Shown here in pieces: positions 22,833-34,559 of a DNA stretch of 64,000 nucleotides (position 1 is the stretch's first letter; each line of letters opens with the position of its first letter). Where the stretch lies: the NCBI GenBank assembly GCA_027579435.1, contig JANBPK010000920.1, forward strand, positions 186,001-250,000, in the 5' to 3' direction. The notes beneath the pieces were generated by a model that worked only from the letters and a program-made list of their open reading frames with translations, made no database searches and had not been told where the DNA came from. The stretch is from Candolleomyces eurysporus. Taxonomy: Eukaryota > Basidiomycota > Agaricomycetes > Agaricales > Psathyrellaceae. The position numbers and the translations under genes were made by a program.

Positions 22833-24009
22833 TCACACTCTTGATCCTTCATCCGACAACAAAGCATCCTTTGTCTGGTCCCTAACCGACTTGAGGAACT
22901 TGACAAGGTCCGTCCCGCCCGTCCCTTTCAGCGGTTCCCTCTTCGCCTCCTTCTCTTTCGATGCCCGTGTCCCGGAAGAACCGGTGGATGGTACCGAGCC
23001 AGCAGGCGTCCTCCTCGCAGGCCCGATAATATAAAGCGCGACGATGATCATATGTTTGTCTCTAAAGACTTTAAGTGCTTGGACCGCGCCGTTGTAGGCT
23101 TCTAGGACCTTCTGTCCGTCCGAATCCCCACCACTCTTCTGTTCCTCACCGGAAGCCCCACCCTCCTGGGACTTGGTAAGGACGAAATCCCGAAGAGGAC
23201 GAGGAGTATTAGCGAGGTGGTTAAGGAACGCGCGGTGGTGTCGAGGCATATAGCCTTGCATCCTCTTGAGGAACGTAGAGCGCGGCTGCTTCGCAGATCC
23301 GTTTTGCGATCGCGGTGCCCCGGATGGTCTAGCATCGGTGGAAGATGCCGAAGGGGAAGGAGACGCAGCGGAGTGCGAGAACTGATCCACACCCAAAAAC
23401 ACGTCCAGCGCATGGACAAGCGCGCTTTGCCCCGCACTCGCACCCGAAAGCTCCGTAGGCCTGCTAAGGCTCTCGTGCATTTCTAGTCCCTCGAATACCC
23501 ACTTTTCCCCACCTTCCGACGAGGAGTCTTCGCCCCGGAACCAAGGTCGAGTTTCGTGATAGAATACTTCGGGCTTACAACCCTCCTTAACCTTCATAAG
23601 CATCTCCCCTAGTTCCTTGATTATCTCAGCCAACTCGTGGAGGTACTCGGTGATCCGTCGAGTGGCGATATCGTCGCCTACGAACATCTCGTCCATCATC
23701 GACCTCATCAACTCGAGCGCCTCGACGCCTTTGAGTTCCATACGCGCCGAACTCAAGTAGAACTCGGCTTCGTCTGAGGTTTTAGTAAATAAGGTATGCG
23801 CGGAAATGTTGGAGGGTGAGGGTAGGATATCGTTGCCGTATACATCCATTTCTTGACCGTTGGTGAAGCGCCAGTTGTACAGGACGTCGTCAGAGTAGGT
23901 TATCACCGGGGGAAGTTGGAGGTCTCGGGACACTTGGAGGAGGGGAAGGGTTATCGGTGCAGAGATAACGATGGGAGAAGTAGGAGGGAGGGTGTGGATG
24001 TAGAAGTGT
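22833..24009 (-). pseudogene. IDO: IDO-B: indoleamine 2,3-dioxygenase lacking its 5' end
   Basis: The frame is open from about 24009 down to the TGA at 22833 and is nearly identical to IDO-C, including RPWFRGEDSSSEGG, LSGASAGQSALVHALDVFLG, MPRHHRAFL, the heme-ligand block FRDKHMIIVALYII, and KGTGGTDLVKFLKSVRDQT. At 24009 homology to IDO-C stops in mid-codon context (just after HFYIHT in IDO-C terms). Exon 1, the intron and the first part of exon 2 are gone, replaced by an F-box fragment on the other strand. The remaining 366+ codons show no stop, so truncation is recent or the body has been refreshed by gene conversion from IDO-C. Without the N-terminal domain it is unlikely to make an active enzyme. 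Confidence 0.85.
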
Positions 24010-24145
24010 CTCCACTAATTGCCCAGACCTTTGGTGGAAATATGCGCTCATGAAGCGTATTGATATAAAAGCTAGTGACAGGAGCATCCCGACTGAGATA
24101 CATTCGCGGTGCAAGGCTCTTGGCGTCGCCGTGGGCAGGGACGGC
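24010..24145 (+). pseudogene. F-box-like fragment abutting IDO-B
   Basis: The plus strand reads NCPDLWWKYALMKR and then IPTEIHSRCKALGVAVG, matching THCPELWHEYVFMRR and LSTEILSRCKDVAIDVG in the relic at 15981-16453. It starts exactly where IDO-B is cut, so it marks the recombination junction. Confidence 0.6.
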
Positions 24146-24205
24146 AAATCCATTGCCAGTCGCGAAAGGCGGGTAGCGTCACATCATGGCGTCTTGAAGG
24201 GTAAA

Positions 24206-24223
24206 TTAGACGCCCGACAAATA
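24206..24223 (+). promoter_or_regulatory. Orphan copy of the NLR promoter element
   Basis: TTAGACGCCCGACAAATA and the following 40 bp resemble the region upstream of NLR-2, but no NLR gene follows. It looks like a leftover of a lost NACHT gene. Confidence 0.6.
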
Positions 24224-24349
24224 TGTCACCAAAAATGCCAACCTCGTCCTCAGAGGCTACGATGACATGGAAGAAGGCTTGATTATCCCATTCAATTGCA
24301 GATAGAAGGGAAATTGCTCCTCGATATCGGCGATTCAAGTCGACTCAAG

Positions 24350-24568
24350 TTACTTTTGGTCTTCCTGGGTGCTACTAGTAGTGCCACCAGAATCGGAATC
24401 TATCTCCAAAGTATCGCATCCATAACGAAACGGGATTGTGTGCCTCATTTGATCGGAGATCTGGTTGGGAAGGTTGAAGTCAAGGAAAATAAAAAATTCA
24501 ACGTTGCACGCCTGTCTTTCCGGGTTGTCAATCTCACCCTCGGGTTCTAGCCGAAATATCGCCACCAA
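24350..24568 (-). other. Unassigned open frame
   Basis: A 72-codon minus frame (FRLEPEGEIDNPER.., IPFRYGCDTLEIDSDSGG..) has protein-like composition but no ATG at its start and no domain I know. It may be an exon fragment left from a rearrangement. Confidence 0.25.
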
Positions 24569-25213
24569 ATGTGGACATGATATGTTTCCACCAAATTCTT
24601 ATCATATGTTCTGCAAATGTATCGTTGGTTCACTTTCAGAATGTCCAGTAGGTCATAGCCTATTGTACGGACCGAATCTGCCCCTGTGATTTACAGACTG
24701 GTTTAATTCTGTACATGCTATGTAAATACAAACTGGCATTCCGTGCTTGTTGAAAGGTGCATGCTTCAAAACCGAATGCTATCTGCAGCCCGCTCATACT
24801 CAGGCCGACATCTCTATCCCAATCACACATAAATACCCTTCTGTATACATACATCCCTCGTTAGGTCGCTGATCCTACACTATCTTCGACCTCTCTTTCG
24901 TTAGTTATTCTGAAGGACTCAAAAAATATTTATTTTTAGTGGAGTCTAAGGGGAAAGAGTGTAGGGAAAAGGAAACATACGGATAGTGTGATAGCAATTG
25001 CACCCAGAGAGTGATTCATCTTCACTCGTGGTAATGGATAGTTTCGAGCCTGGGGTAGAGCATTCCTCTGCCAGTTTGATCATGGATCGCTAGTAAAAAG
25101 CCAAGTCATGACGAACGAGTCGCAATGCTTTTAGATCACCCTATTTTCCGATTCTCTGACTCGTAAAAAGATACGCCGAACGGAGGGCAGGCTAGACGTC
25201 CTGAAAGGGGAAA
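24569..25213. other. No supported gene
   Basis: The AT-rich sequence around 24900 shows nothing recognisable. The NLR-2 promoter region begins at its right end. Confidence 0.35.
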
Positions 25214-25231
25214 TTAGACGCCCGACAAACA
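25214..25231 (+). promoter_or_regulatory. Shared NLR promoter element upstream of NLR-2
   Basis: TTAGACGCCCGACAAACA lies about 110-127 bp before the NLR-2 ATG. The following 60 bp (CATGCCAGCCTGAGTCGCCTG..) is closely matched upstream of NLR-3. Confidence 0.75.
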
Positions 25232-25340
25232 TGTCGCCAAACATGCCAGCCTGAGTCGCCTGCGGGATAACACGAGGGTTGCAACGAGCCCATTGCCCAT
25301 TGCACAACTGGTTTCTTCTATCCTCCCCTATACTCGCCTG

Positions 25341-27311
25341 ATGGCAAACAATTTCCAGGGTGCTCATGACTTCCAGGTCGATCAACTCAAAATCAATGTG
25401 ACAAATGTGTCTTCTTCTTCCCCTGGACCCGGCCCCCTAAATAGTACGTGGGCTCGAGCTTTTCTGAACACGCCCGCGTTTACTGACCTTTTCCATGACC
25501 TGCAGAGCTAGAGGATTATATCGCGCCAGAGGCATTGTACGACTCTGCAGAGCGCTGCGATGCACCCAAGTGCCATCCGGAGACTCGAGTTGCCGTGCTG
25601 GACAATCTATACAGCTGGATTGAGCACGGCGACGTGGAAAACCCGAGGAAGATGAAGTGGATAACCGGGCCTGCGGGAACAGGGAAGACTGCCGTCATGG
25701 GATCACTCACTCAGCGCTGCAAGAGCAATGGATTTCCTGTAGCCACCTTCTTCTTTTCGTCGATGGGTCGATCGGTCGCCGCACCAAGACGGCATGCGTA
25801 GCCACCATTGCATATCAGCTGGCGCAGGACCATCCAGACTTGAAGGACGCGATTTCCGTAGCTGTTGAAGCAGACCCAATCGTGTTCAAGAAGAATCTCC
25901 ACGTCCAGATGGAGACACTCATCCTCGCACCTCTTCGAGCGGTCGCAAGTGGCTCAGATGCCGTATTACGGGGAGTTATCGTAGTCGACGGCCTGGACGA
26001 ATGCGAGGCCGATCGAAACCCCGACGATACACGAAGGAAAGCACAGGATCAGCTAGAGATCCTCCAGGTTCTTCGAACCGCGTCGTTAGATCCATCATTC
26101 CCCTTCCGTATCCTCGTTGCCAGCCGTCCGGAACGCGTGTTCCGTGACTTCTTCGACCCGGTACAAAATCCAGCCTGCTTCGACCAGAAACTCGACTTGC
26201 ACCAACATTACAATGCAAACTCCGACATCGCCCTCTTCTTGGAGACCCAGTTCAGTCGGATTCGTCGTTGTTACAACCTTCCTCTCTCATGGCCGTCGGC
26301 AGGAATGATTGAAGCTTTAGTAGAGAAAGCGTCGGGGCAATTCATCTACGCCGCCACCGTCATCCGTTTTCTCGACATGGGTCATCAGCCTCCAAAAGGT
26401 ATTTTAGATGCTATTTTGAGGACAGGAGCAACAATGACTGGGAACCCCCTTGACCAACTGGACGCATTATACACGCACATTTTGCAGTCAAGTCCGGATC
26501 CACCTCTTTCGGTACTGTGGATCCGCAGTATCCACGTGTTGAGATCTTCCCTGTCAAACGCTTCCGAAATAGATCTACTTTTGCCAACGGATCCGGAAGA
26601 TAGCGAAGCAGAGTACTTACTCGGAAACCTTCACTCATTGATTCAAATCCCACCTCCCAGCGAAAAGGTGACGACTCGGTATTCCTTTCACCACAAATCG
26701 CTGTTGGACTTCCTCGATGACCCTCGTCGTTGCGGGAAACTGTCTGTTGAAAACAGTGAAATTCAAGGATTCATCTGGAATGGATTTGTTCGGGTGTGTA
26801 CACGTAAGTCCGATTTAGCATCAGTCTTCGTCGTCTTTCTCTGGATGAACCTGACACTGTTGTTCAAGTGGGCTGTGACAACAAGTTTTCATACCCAAAA
26901 GGTTTCCTCGCTTACTTGGCGTACCTTCCATATGATTTCCTCTGTTGGTGTTGGGGCAGCCCACCCTCTATCTCAGACGCTCTTCCCACACCAGATAGCG
27001 CTGATTGGTGGGCTTCGTTGGCCAGTGCACACAACCGGAATTCGAGCCTCTGGCATGTCTTCTCAAAGGCTCATACCTCAGTGCGTGCAGCCTCACTCTT
27101 TTCCAAACTTGAACTGAAACTTGATCTTGCTTTGTCTTCTCGCCAGTGCCCCTGGTACCGTTGCAAGCCAGCATGTAGGGTTTGGAGCCGTTCCATTCTG
27201 CGTCTTTTGGGATCATCTGGCTTGTCGTGGCGGTATCGTCGTCAATCACAGGAGGGGCGGTTTTATCGTTTGCTCGGCAAGACCACCAAGCAGTCCCAAA
27301 ATTGTTCGTAA
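25341..27311 (+). pseudogene. NLR-2: NACHT gene with a single frameshift
   Basis: The structure equals NLR-1: exons 25341-25443, 25506-26803, 26869-27080 and 27147-27311. Relative to NLR-1 one base is missing after ATGGG near 25768, between the P-loop and Walker B, so the frame ends at 25801 unless the base is restored. Everything else is intact: GPAGTGKTA, VVDGLDEC, VASRPERVF, the GCDNKFSYPKGFL and CPWYRCKPACRVW modules, and the last exon ending at 27311. The gene may therefore be a recent pseudogene or suffer from a sequencing error; the missing base lies beside a GGG run. It sits 5' of IDO-C in convergent orientation. Confidence 0.8.
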
Positions 27312-27912
27312 CGATACAATATTCATTTTCTTTCATTTCGTTTGGGTGGGTAGTTACAGGCCGGTTAGAGAGTTCGTCTATGTCACGGTACATATCTATA
27401 TATGCGGTTCAGACGTCAAGTCGAAATGCATAAGTAAAAGAGAAGCGAGACGTCTTTGACCTCACCGCTCTCCAGGACTGTCGAATGGATGACGTTAGTA
27501 GAGGCCTACCCGTAGTAGCCTCGCTCGAAGGGCAGAAACGATCGTTTAAGTGGGTAGGAACTCGAGGGATACAGACGGGTCCTAATTAGTAGTTTGGAGA
27601 AGACAGTGCTTGCCTGAAAATCGGGGAGTGAGCATGAGAGCCTCGAGCTTGCTCATCGATCGAGAGCGCCGAATAACCACCAGTGAAAGCTGGCATTCAT
27701 TCCTCCCTTTCGAGGTGCAAACTATCGCATCTCGCTACATCTCTTTCTCACAACTTAGATGGTCACTAACAAACCGTAGATGTGCTGGCTGAGCAAGTCA
27801 ATCACGCCTTCAAGCTTCAAGCTTCTAGTGTCAGATTTGATTTTATGTTATAAATACAAACTTATATTCGGCGCTCGTCAAGTGAGACCAGCAACATAGC
27901 ATCCCATTCTCT
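27312..27912. other. Intergenic between NLR-2 and IDO-C
   Basis: It is the diverged counterpart of 22213-22832. It contains only the 3' ends of two convergent genes. Confidence 0.55.
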
Positions 27913-29536
27913 TCACGCTCGTGACACTTCGTCCGACAACAACAAAGCATCCTTTGTCTGATCCCTAACCGACTTGAGGAACTTGACAAGGTCCGTACCT
28001 CCCGTCCCTTTGAGCGGTTCCCTCTTCGCCTCCTTCTCTTTCGATGCCTGTGTCCCGGAAGAACCGGTGGATGGTACCGAGCCAGCAGGCGTCCTCCTCG
28101 CAGGCCCGATAATATAAAGCGCGACGATGATCATATGTTTGTCTCTAAAGACTTTAAGTGCTTGGACCGCGGCATTGTAGGCTTCTAGAACCTTCTGTCC
28201 GTCCGAATCCCCACCACTCTTCTGTTCCTCACCGGAAGCCCCACCCTCCTGGAACTTGGTAAGGACGAAATCCCGAAGAGGACGAGGAGTATTAGCGAGG
28301 TGGTTAAGGAACGCGCGGTGGTGTCGAGGCATATAGCCTTGCATCCTCTTGAGGAACGTAGAGCGCGGCTGCTTCGCAGATCCGTTTTGCGACTGCGGTG
28401 CCCCCGATGGTCCAGCATCGGTGGAAGATGCCGAAGGGGAAGGAGACGTAGCAGAGTGCGAGAACTGATCTACACCCAAAAACACGTCCAGTGCATGGAC
28501 AAGCGCGCTCTGCCCTGCACTCGGACCCGAAAGCTCCGTAGGCCTGCTAAGGCTCTCGTCCATTTCTAGTCCCTCGAACACCCACTTCCCCCCACCTTCC
28601 GACGAGGAGTCTTCGCCCCGGAACCAAGGTCGGATTTCGTGATAGAATACTTCGGGCTTACAACCCTCCTTAACCTTCATAAGCATCTCCCCTAATTCCT
28701 TGATTATCTCCGCCAATTCGTGGAGGTATTCGGTGATCCGTCGAGTGGCGATATCGTCGCCTACGAACATTTCGTCCATCATCGACCTCATCAACTCGAG
28801 GGCTTCAACGCCTTTGAGTTCCATACGCGCCGAGCTCAGGTAGAACTCGGCTTCGTCTGAGGTACCAGTAAACAAGGTATGCGCGGAAATATTGGAGGGT
28901 GAGGGCAGGATATCGTTGCCGTATTCATCCATTTCTTGACCGTTGGTGAAGCGCCAGTTGTATAGAACGTCGTCAGAGTAGGTAATCACCGGGGGAAGTT
29001 GGAGGTCTCGGGACACTTGGAGGAGGGGAAGGGTTATCGGTGCAGGAATAACAATGGGGGAATTAGTGGGAAGGGTGTGGATGTAGAAGTGCAGTAACCA
29101 TGCGAGGACGAGGTGGGCACGACGGAGTAACACTTCCGATTTTTTCAGCTCCGTCGTTGGGAGGATTGAGAGCTTCGAAGAAGCGAGCGGTTGTTAGCGA
29201 GGCCATGAAACGAGAAGAGGGAAAATGGCATACCTCCCGGACTCTAGCTCTCCACCGTTCAGACGTCTCCCTCTCCTCCTCCGTCAACCTAACTTTACAC
29301 CCTAACTGTAATTTCGACGCAATAGCGCGATCCAAGATATCCTCCCAAGGTTCCCAATCACTCGGGAGACGCAGCGATGGCTGCTGGGGAGGCATAAACC
29401 CAGTTCGAGTGTCAACATCAAAGTCGTGCGCTGCGAGAGTCGTAGTATCTGGGGCTCCGGCAGGTGGTCCAATGGATACGTCCGGTCGAGGTAAGGAGAG
29501 AAAATGATTTTCGCCCAATAAAAAGTTATTATCCAT
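27913..29536 (-). CDS. IDO: Indoleamine 2,3-dioxygenase IDO-C, two exons, 520 aa
   Basis: A tryptophan-cleaving heme dioxygenase of the kynurenine pathway. Exon 1 is 29536-29234 and exon 2 is 29172-27913, with a 61-nt intron (GTATGC..GAAG). Seen in order: FDVDTRTGFMPPQQP, the helical LRRAHLVLAWLLHFY segment, LQLPPVITYSDDVLYNW, RPWFRG, LSGPSAGQSALVHALDVFLG, a Ser/Pro-rich insert near residue 350, MPRHHRAFL, FRDKHMIIVALYII with the likely proximal heme His near residue 447, and KGTGGTDLVKFLKSVRDQT at the C-terminus. At 520 aa it is longer than animal IDO because of two low-complexity inserts. No break is seen. It is the only complete member of the B/C pair and lies tail-to-tail with NLR-2. Confidence 0.92.
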
Positions 29537-30116
29537 CTTTAAAGTTACCTTCTAGCTCGTAGATAAGATAGTTGGTCCTCTCAGAGACGAGAAGAAGTGA
29601 CTCGGATGGAGGCGGAAGAGATGGTAGAGAGGGAGGAAGGGTGATTAGTGATATCAAGACGCGGTCTTGCTCATTTTCTTCGGAATCCCGAGGAAAAGGG
29701 ATGATGCTGACAATACGGAACATCTTATCAGATGACACAAGATCTGACAAACTCTCGCTTGATTGCCGCCGGCACCGGGCCTATGATTCCGACGGCACTG
29801 CCACTTGGGTTCAACCAACTCCTCCCTACGTCCGCTGCTTTGAACGATGGCTTTTATGCCTGCAACAGTGTTCGTGAACTAAAGCAGGCTACTTAGCCTG
29901 AACCCTATGTGGAGCGCTGAACGACTCATCAGCCCCCACCACCATACATTCGGTGGTCCTTGGCGGTCCCTTGATGTCTTGTCAGTGTAAAGACCTGGCG
30001 CTGGCAGCGGTCAAACGGTATTATCTCCCCACTTTCAAGTGGCCAGAATTCAAGGGTTCGTCCGTATCATTATCGTCTCTTTTCTTCCTGGCTAATTCTC
30101 AACAAAGATTCGTCCA
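29537..30116. other. Intergenic, promoter region of IDO-C and F-box-1
   Basis: Divergent genes flank it, so both promoters should lie here. The part from about 29765 to 30060 resembles 63470-63700 at the right end of the window, marking the 5' flank of the F-box family. Confidence 0.5.
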
Positions 30117-31974
30117 ATGGCTTGGCTAATCAGCGGGAACGAAGGACTGTCGGTTGAGGAAATTGAGGGATGTTCTCGAAGCAGTGTTGAACACCCAGAG
30201 AGGTAGGCTTTCACGCCAACTTTTTCTTTAGTCCCTGATCTCTAAACATCTCTATCGTCAGCCCTGAAAGGAGCTACGACGGATCGTCTGGTCAAGCCGC
30301 GATCGTCACTCCTGCGAACCACGACATACCATCCCGCATCCCAGATGAACTGCTCACCCTCATATTCCTTTCCTCTCTACCTGATGGTGGCCGACCCCCT
30401 GCAATGGTATCATCCGACAGCCCCATATCCCTCACACACGTCTGCAGACGCTGGCGTTCGCTTGCACACTCGATTCCAGAGCTCTGGACATCCGCGCACC
30501 TGCTCTTGGCGTATTTCCGCTCTGGAGCCTTCGAAGACTTTTCTAGAACCGAATTCGAAGACGAAAACGAATCTATCTCGGCTGAAGAACGTATCCAAGC
30601 GGAAGAAGATGACGCGAGATTGCCGTTCATCCAGTCCTGGTTCTCCCGCACGCGCCCAGCAGACTCGCTACACCTCAGCGTCAGCGACGAACACATCTTC
30701 TCCAATTTCTCTTCTCCCATCACGAATTTTATCCTAACCCTCCTCGACCGCGTCGAATCCCTGGATTTGATGCTATGCCGGCGCACTCTTCCTAGGTTCA
30801 CAGAGTTCCGGCCTAGGGCTTACGAGCGCCTCAGAAAGCTACGACTCGCAGGTGACGGGTTCGATCCGGGCGACTGGTGCTTCCTCTTATACGACGCACC
30901 AGGCCTCGCGGAATTCGATATCAGGGCTCTCAGAGCCCCGGTGACGAGTCTACCGCTGAACTGGAGTGGGTTGACGAGGTTGGCGGTATCGTATTTCAAC
31001 GATCCACAGGACGTTCCGAGTATCGGCGTGCTGAAGGCGGTTTTGAGGGACACCCCGGGTTTGAGGAGTCTAAGGATGGTTGTGAGAGGGGATGTGGTCG
31101 AAGGAGGAGAGGTTGGGTCATTGCAGGAGGAAGAAGGAGAGGAGGAGGAGGAGGAGGAGAGGATAGTTCTTTCAGAGCTTCATACCCTCGAACTCGAATT
31201 CACGTATTGCATAAATTCCCTGTTCGACACTCTTTCCTTACCTTCCCTTACCCACATCCAACTCGTGGAAGATCGGTCGCAGCGGTACCCTCCCGTCCCG
31301 CCTACGCCCTCAAAGGCCCTGTTACACCTACTCTCAAGTCAACGCGAACCAGGACTGCCACTGCAGAAGATACGGAAGATCGAGATCGAGGCAGTCTATT
31401 ACCGACCATCCACTCTCATCAAGTGTTTGGAAATGGTTCCAGGGCTGAGGCACCTCACACTCCTGGCACCTCTGTCAAACTGCGACCGCCGCGTATTCGG
31501 CTTCTCCCATAATCACCAAAACGATGGGGAAGCTCGTCATCATGGGACGCTTGGGTTCGGCGACGAGGTTCTGGAAGCGCTCACCACTTCCGTCGCTGGT
31601 GAGGAAAATATCACGGCTCCAGCTGGCATACTGTGTCCCGACCTCCAATACCTAGAGGTTCTCGACTCTCGGTACGACTGGCTCCTCCATAGGAACAGGT
31701 CTCCGGAGGCGATGGTGAGGTTCCTCTGCTCGAGGGTATCCTCTCTAGGTGGTCTATCGAAGCTGGAGAGGATCGTGCTGCCGGGGGGCGTGGGCTCCGA
31801 CCAAGGAGGAAGTNGGGGTACGCGGGGTTTTGTGCTCTGCGGAAGAGTCTGGATATCAGGGTGGTGGGGTCAACTGGAGATGAGGATGACGAAGGGGGCG
31901 TAAGTGAAGGAGGTGAGGTTCAGGGAGGATGGTTCAGGGAGGGATTGTGGTCAGATGCATGGTACCAGGCTTGA
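30117..31974 (+). CDS. F-box-1: F-box-like protein of the array, two exons
   Basis: Exon 1 is 30117-30202 and exon 2 is 30262-31974; the 59-nt intron is phase 2. The F-box reads IPDELLTLIFLSSLPDGG, then ISLTHVCRRWRSLAHSIPELW, the usual F-box-like layout. The remainder is a long LRR-like region (FILTLLDRVESLDLMLCRR, LHTLELEFTYCINSLFDTL, LRHLTLLAPLSNC) with a Glu run near 31130-31160. Around the N at 31814 the frame must shift to continue as ALRKSLDIRVVGS..GGWFREGLWSDAWYQA to the TGA at 31972; relics at 34.9, 43.4 and 52.3 kb support that tail. Taken literally, the frame ends at 31903. F-box proteins usually recruit substrates to SCF ligases. It converges on NLR-3, with only 237 bp between stop codons. 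Confidence 0.78.
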
Positions 31975-32211
31975 TCACTCATGGCTCTCCCGAGTGGCGG
32001 ACGCCGTCGTTTCTCACCAGCACCAGTAGACGGTAAGGGGGAGAGGTGGGTTCTTGAGGGCGTCTCTGCTGTACCTACGTGTCTCGACTCATACTAGTTC
32101 TCTGGACCCCGCTCATCGCTTAAAACGCCGTATATAATATAGGTGTACATAGACAAATTCTCTATCGACTATACCCACTTCTCCAGACGAAGAAACACTG
32201 AAACTGGATCA

Positions 32212-34252
32212 TCATGGACGAATCTGGGACTTTTGAATCTTAGTCCTATTCTTGTAGAATGCCCTGTCGGCCGAATTGCAAAACCGGTCGGAATCTGAAC
32301 TGATACGATACCACCACCTTGGCCCAGATAACCCCAGATGACGCTGAAAAGGACGGCTCCAAATTTTACATACTGGACTGCAGCGATACCATGGGCACTA
32401 AAGATGAAAGATGAAAGAAGATCGAGTATCAGTCTAGGGCTCGTAAAAGCTTGAGGACTGCACGCACCGAGATGTGAACCCCTCGGAAGACCTGCCAGAG
32501 GGGCTCAGCGTCCTCGTTTGCGATGGCCGAAGACACCCACCAATCAGCGCTGGCTGATGTAGCAAAGGCCCCAGAGAGTGGGTGGTCTCTTGAACCCAAA
32601 TCTATGCGTGGTGGCCATTGGATCAAAAATCCGAGGAAACTGTCTGGGTATGAAAACTGGGCATCACAGCCCCCTTCAATATCGCCGTATCAGATCTTTA
32701 CTGTGAAAAAGAGACAGGCGAAATCACCGGAAAAAAACTCACTTGCACACGCCCGATTGAATCGATCCCAGAGAAAGTCAAGCAGCTCGTCGAATCCACA
32801 ATACAGCCTCCCGCAACGGTCACGGTCATCGAGATAATCGACCAGCGATTTGTGGTAAACGCCATATTCAGTCGTCCCCTGGTCACTGAGAGGTGGGATC
32901 CGAATTAACGAGTGAAGGCTTCCGAGCAAGTATTCCGCCTCGCTAGGCCTCGTTCCGAACAACAGATTGATATTGTGAGCAGATTCGACTACTCCGCCAT
33001 ACAGATATATGCCACCAATCCACCTCACTGAAAGAGCCGTGTCTGGACTTGATTCCAGGATATGGGAATAAAGCGAATCGAGCTGCTCGAACGGGTTTGA
33101 TGTTGTCGTCGATTTCATTTCCAGAATCGATTGAAGCTGGTCGTCTGGATGTGCTTTTGGAGATTCAGCAATATACCGGATGACGGTTGCGGCGTAGATG
33201 AATTGTCTCGACGCGTTCCTCACCAACGTTTGAATGACTTCTACGGACGGCCAGGAAGGAGGAAGGTTGTACCGACGACGGATTTGGCTGAACTGGGCTT
33301 CCAAAAAGAGGGTAATGTCAGCGTCGACCTCGTAATCTTCATGCAGATCGAGCTTGTGGCTGAAAGGGGTGGAATTGTTTTGGGGGTCGAAGAATTCGCG
33401 AAATACCCGCTCTGGACGACTAGCGATGAGAATACGGAAGGGAAAGGATGGATGCAATGCCGCTGTTTGAAGAACCTCGAGAATTTCCAGCTGGTCTTGT
33501 TCGCTTGTTCGTGGTGGCCGGGATTTCGATCCAATGTCATGATACTGCTCGGCCTCGCATTCGTCAAGCCCGTCGATAATGATAGCTCCCCGAAGGTCAG
33601 AGCCGTTGGGACGACCCGCAATCTCCTGGAGAGGTCCCAAAACGAGGACTTCCATCTGTACGTGCAGGTTCTTGTCGAAAATGTCTGAATTTGCGTCGAT
33701 CGCTTTCGATATCTCTTCTCGTAGATGGGGATAATTTCGCGCCAGCTGGTGTGCGAGAGTAACCACAAAGGCAGTCTTCCGGCGCCTGCCAATCGATGCT
33801 GACCATGATGCGAAGAAGAAGGTCGCTCCCAGCACTCCACCCGCTTTGCAGCGCTCAGAGAGTGATCCCATGACTGCCGTCTTCCCGGTCCCTGCAGGCC
33901 CCGTCACCCACTTTATCTTCTTTGGGTGCTCAGACTCTACTTCTTGATCCACGATCCAGCCGTACAAGTCTTCTTGCACAGCGACTCGAGTATCTAGGTG
34001 ACACTTTGGCGCATCACAGCGCTCGGCGGAGTCGTGAATGGCTCCGGCGACGATTCGAGATTCGAGCTCTACAGATTATGCATAATTATGGCCAAAGTTG
34101 GTCAGTGTCAATGTAGCCGCGTTCATAATAGCCTCAGCGTACATACCCTTTAGGGGGCCAACTCTCGAGGAGGAAGAGGATACGTTTGTGACATTGATTT
34201 TGAGTTTATCGACCTGGAAGTCACGAGCGCCTTCAAGGATATTGTTTGCCAT
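32212..34252 (-). CDS. NLR-3: NACHT NTPase, four exons, 607 aa
   Basis: Exons are 34252-34147, 34068-32743, 32673-32468 and 32397-32212; introns are 78, 69 and 70 nt, phases 1, 1, 0. Exon 1 has the NILEGARDFQVDKLKINV leader, close to those of NLR-1 and NLR-2. The NACHT exon is of the other subtype (DLYGWIVDQE, ASWSASIGRRRKTAF) with GPAGTGKTA, IIDGLDECEAE and IASRPERVFREFF. The C-terminal exons encode GCDAQFSYPDSFLGFL, SADWWVSSAIANE and CPWYRCSPVCKIW; here the second part of the Cys motif differs from the usual KPAC. The gene is fully open. It is the first of the minus-strand array and is tail-to-tail with F-box-1. Confidence 0.87.
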
Positions 34253-34367
34253 GAGGGGTCCAGTGAGGGGAGGGAGATAATATTGTGGTTGCGTGTAATC
34301 TCGCAATGGGCTCACAGCAAACCGCGTGTTGTCCTGCAGGTGACTGAGGCTGGCATGTTTGGTGATA

Positions 34368-34385
34368 TGTTTGTCGAGCGTCTAG
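34368..34385 (-). promoter_or_regulatory. Shared NLR promoter element upstream of NLR-3
   Basis: On the minus strand CTAGACGCTCGACAAACA, about 115-133 bp before the ATG. The adjacent CCAAACATGCCAGCCT also matches NLR-2. Confidence 0.75.
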
Positions 34386-34559
34386 CTTTCCGCACTGCCA
34401 CCCGCCTGCCTGCACACGATGTTACCAAACACCGTTCATCGTGGCAATTTTCTTGGTCCCAACTAGTCCGATAGATGAGCAAAAATCTATCCACTGACCT
34501 TGCGTGATTGTGCCCAGACAGTAAGTGCTAGACACTTGAATGCTCAATTTTTGCGCTTT

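Larger units (their letters stand above)
20167..24009. repeat. Segmental duplication, left copy (NLR-1 + IDO-B)
   Basis: This block and 25267-29099 hold the same order: NACHT gene (+), about 0.6 kb intergenic, IDO gene (-). The offset is 5.08-5.11 kb throughout. By eye the IDO part is almost identical, while the NACHT genes and intergenic DNA are clearly more diverged. The left copy ends abruptly inside IDO at about 24009. Confidence 0.85.
25267..29099. repeat. Segmental duplication, right copy (NLR-2 + IDO-C)
   Basis: Partner of 20167-24009. IDO-C here is complete, so this copy retains more of the ancestral unit. It also extends further left, since it keeps the promoter element that NLR-1 has lost. 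Confidence 0.85.

Noticed and set aside
30292..31512. Long open frames at 30292-30801 (minus) and 30877-31512 (plus)
   Set aside because: They overlap F-box-1 in other frames and carry no domain; they are shadows.
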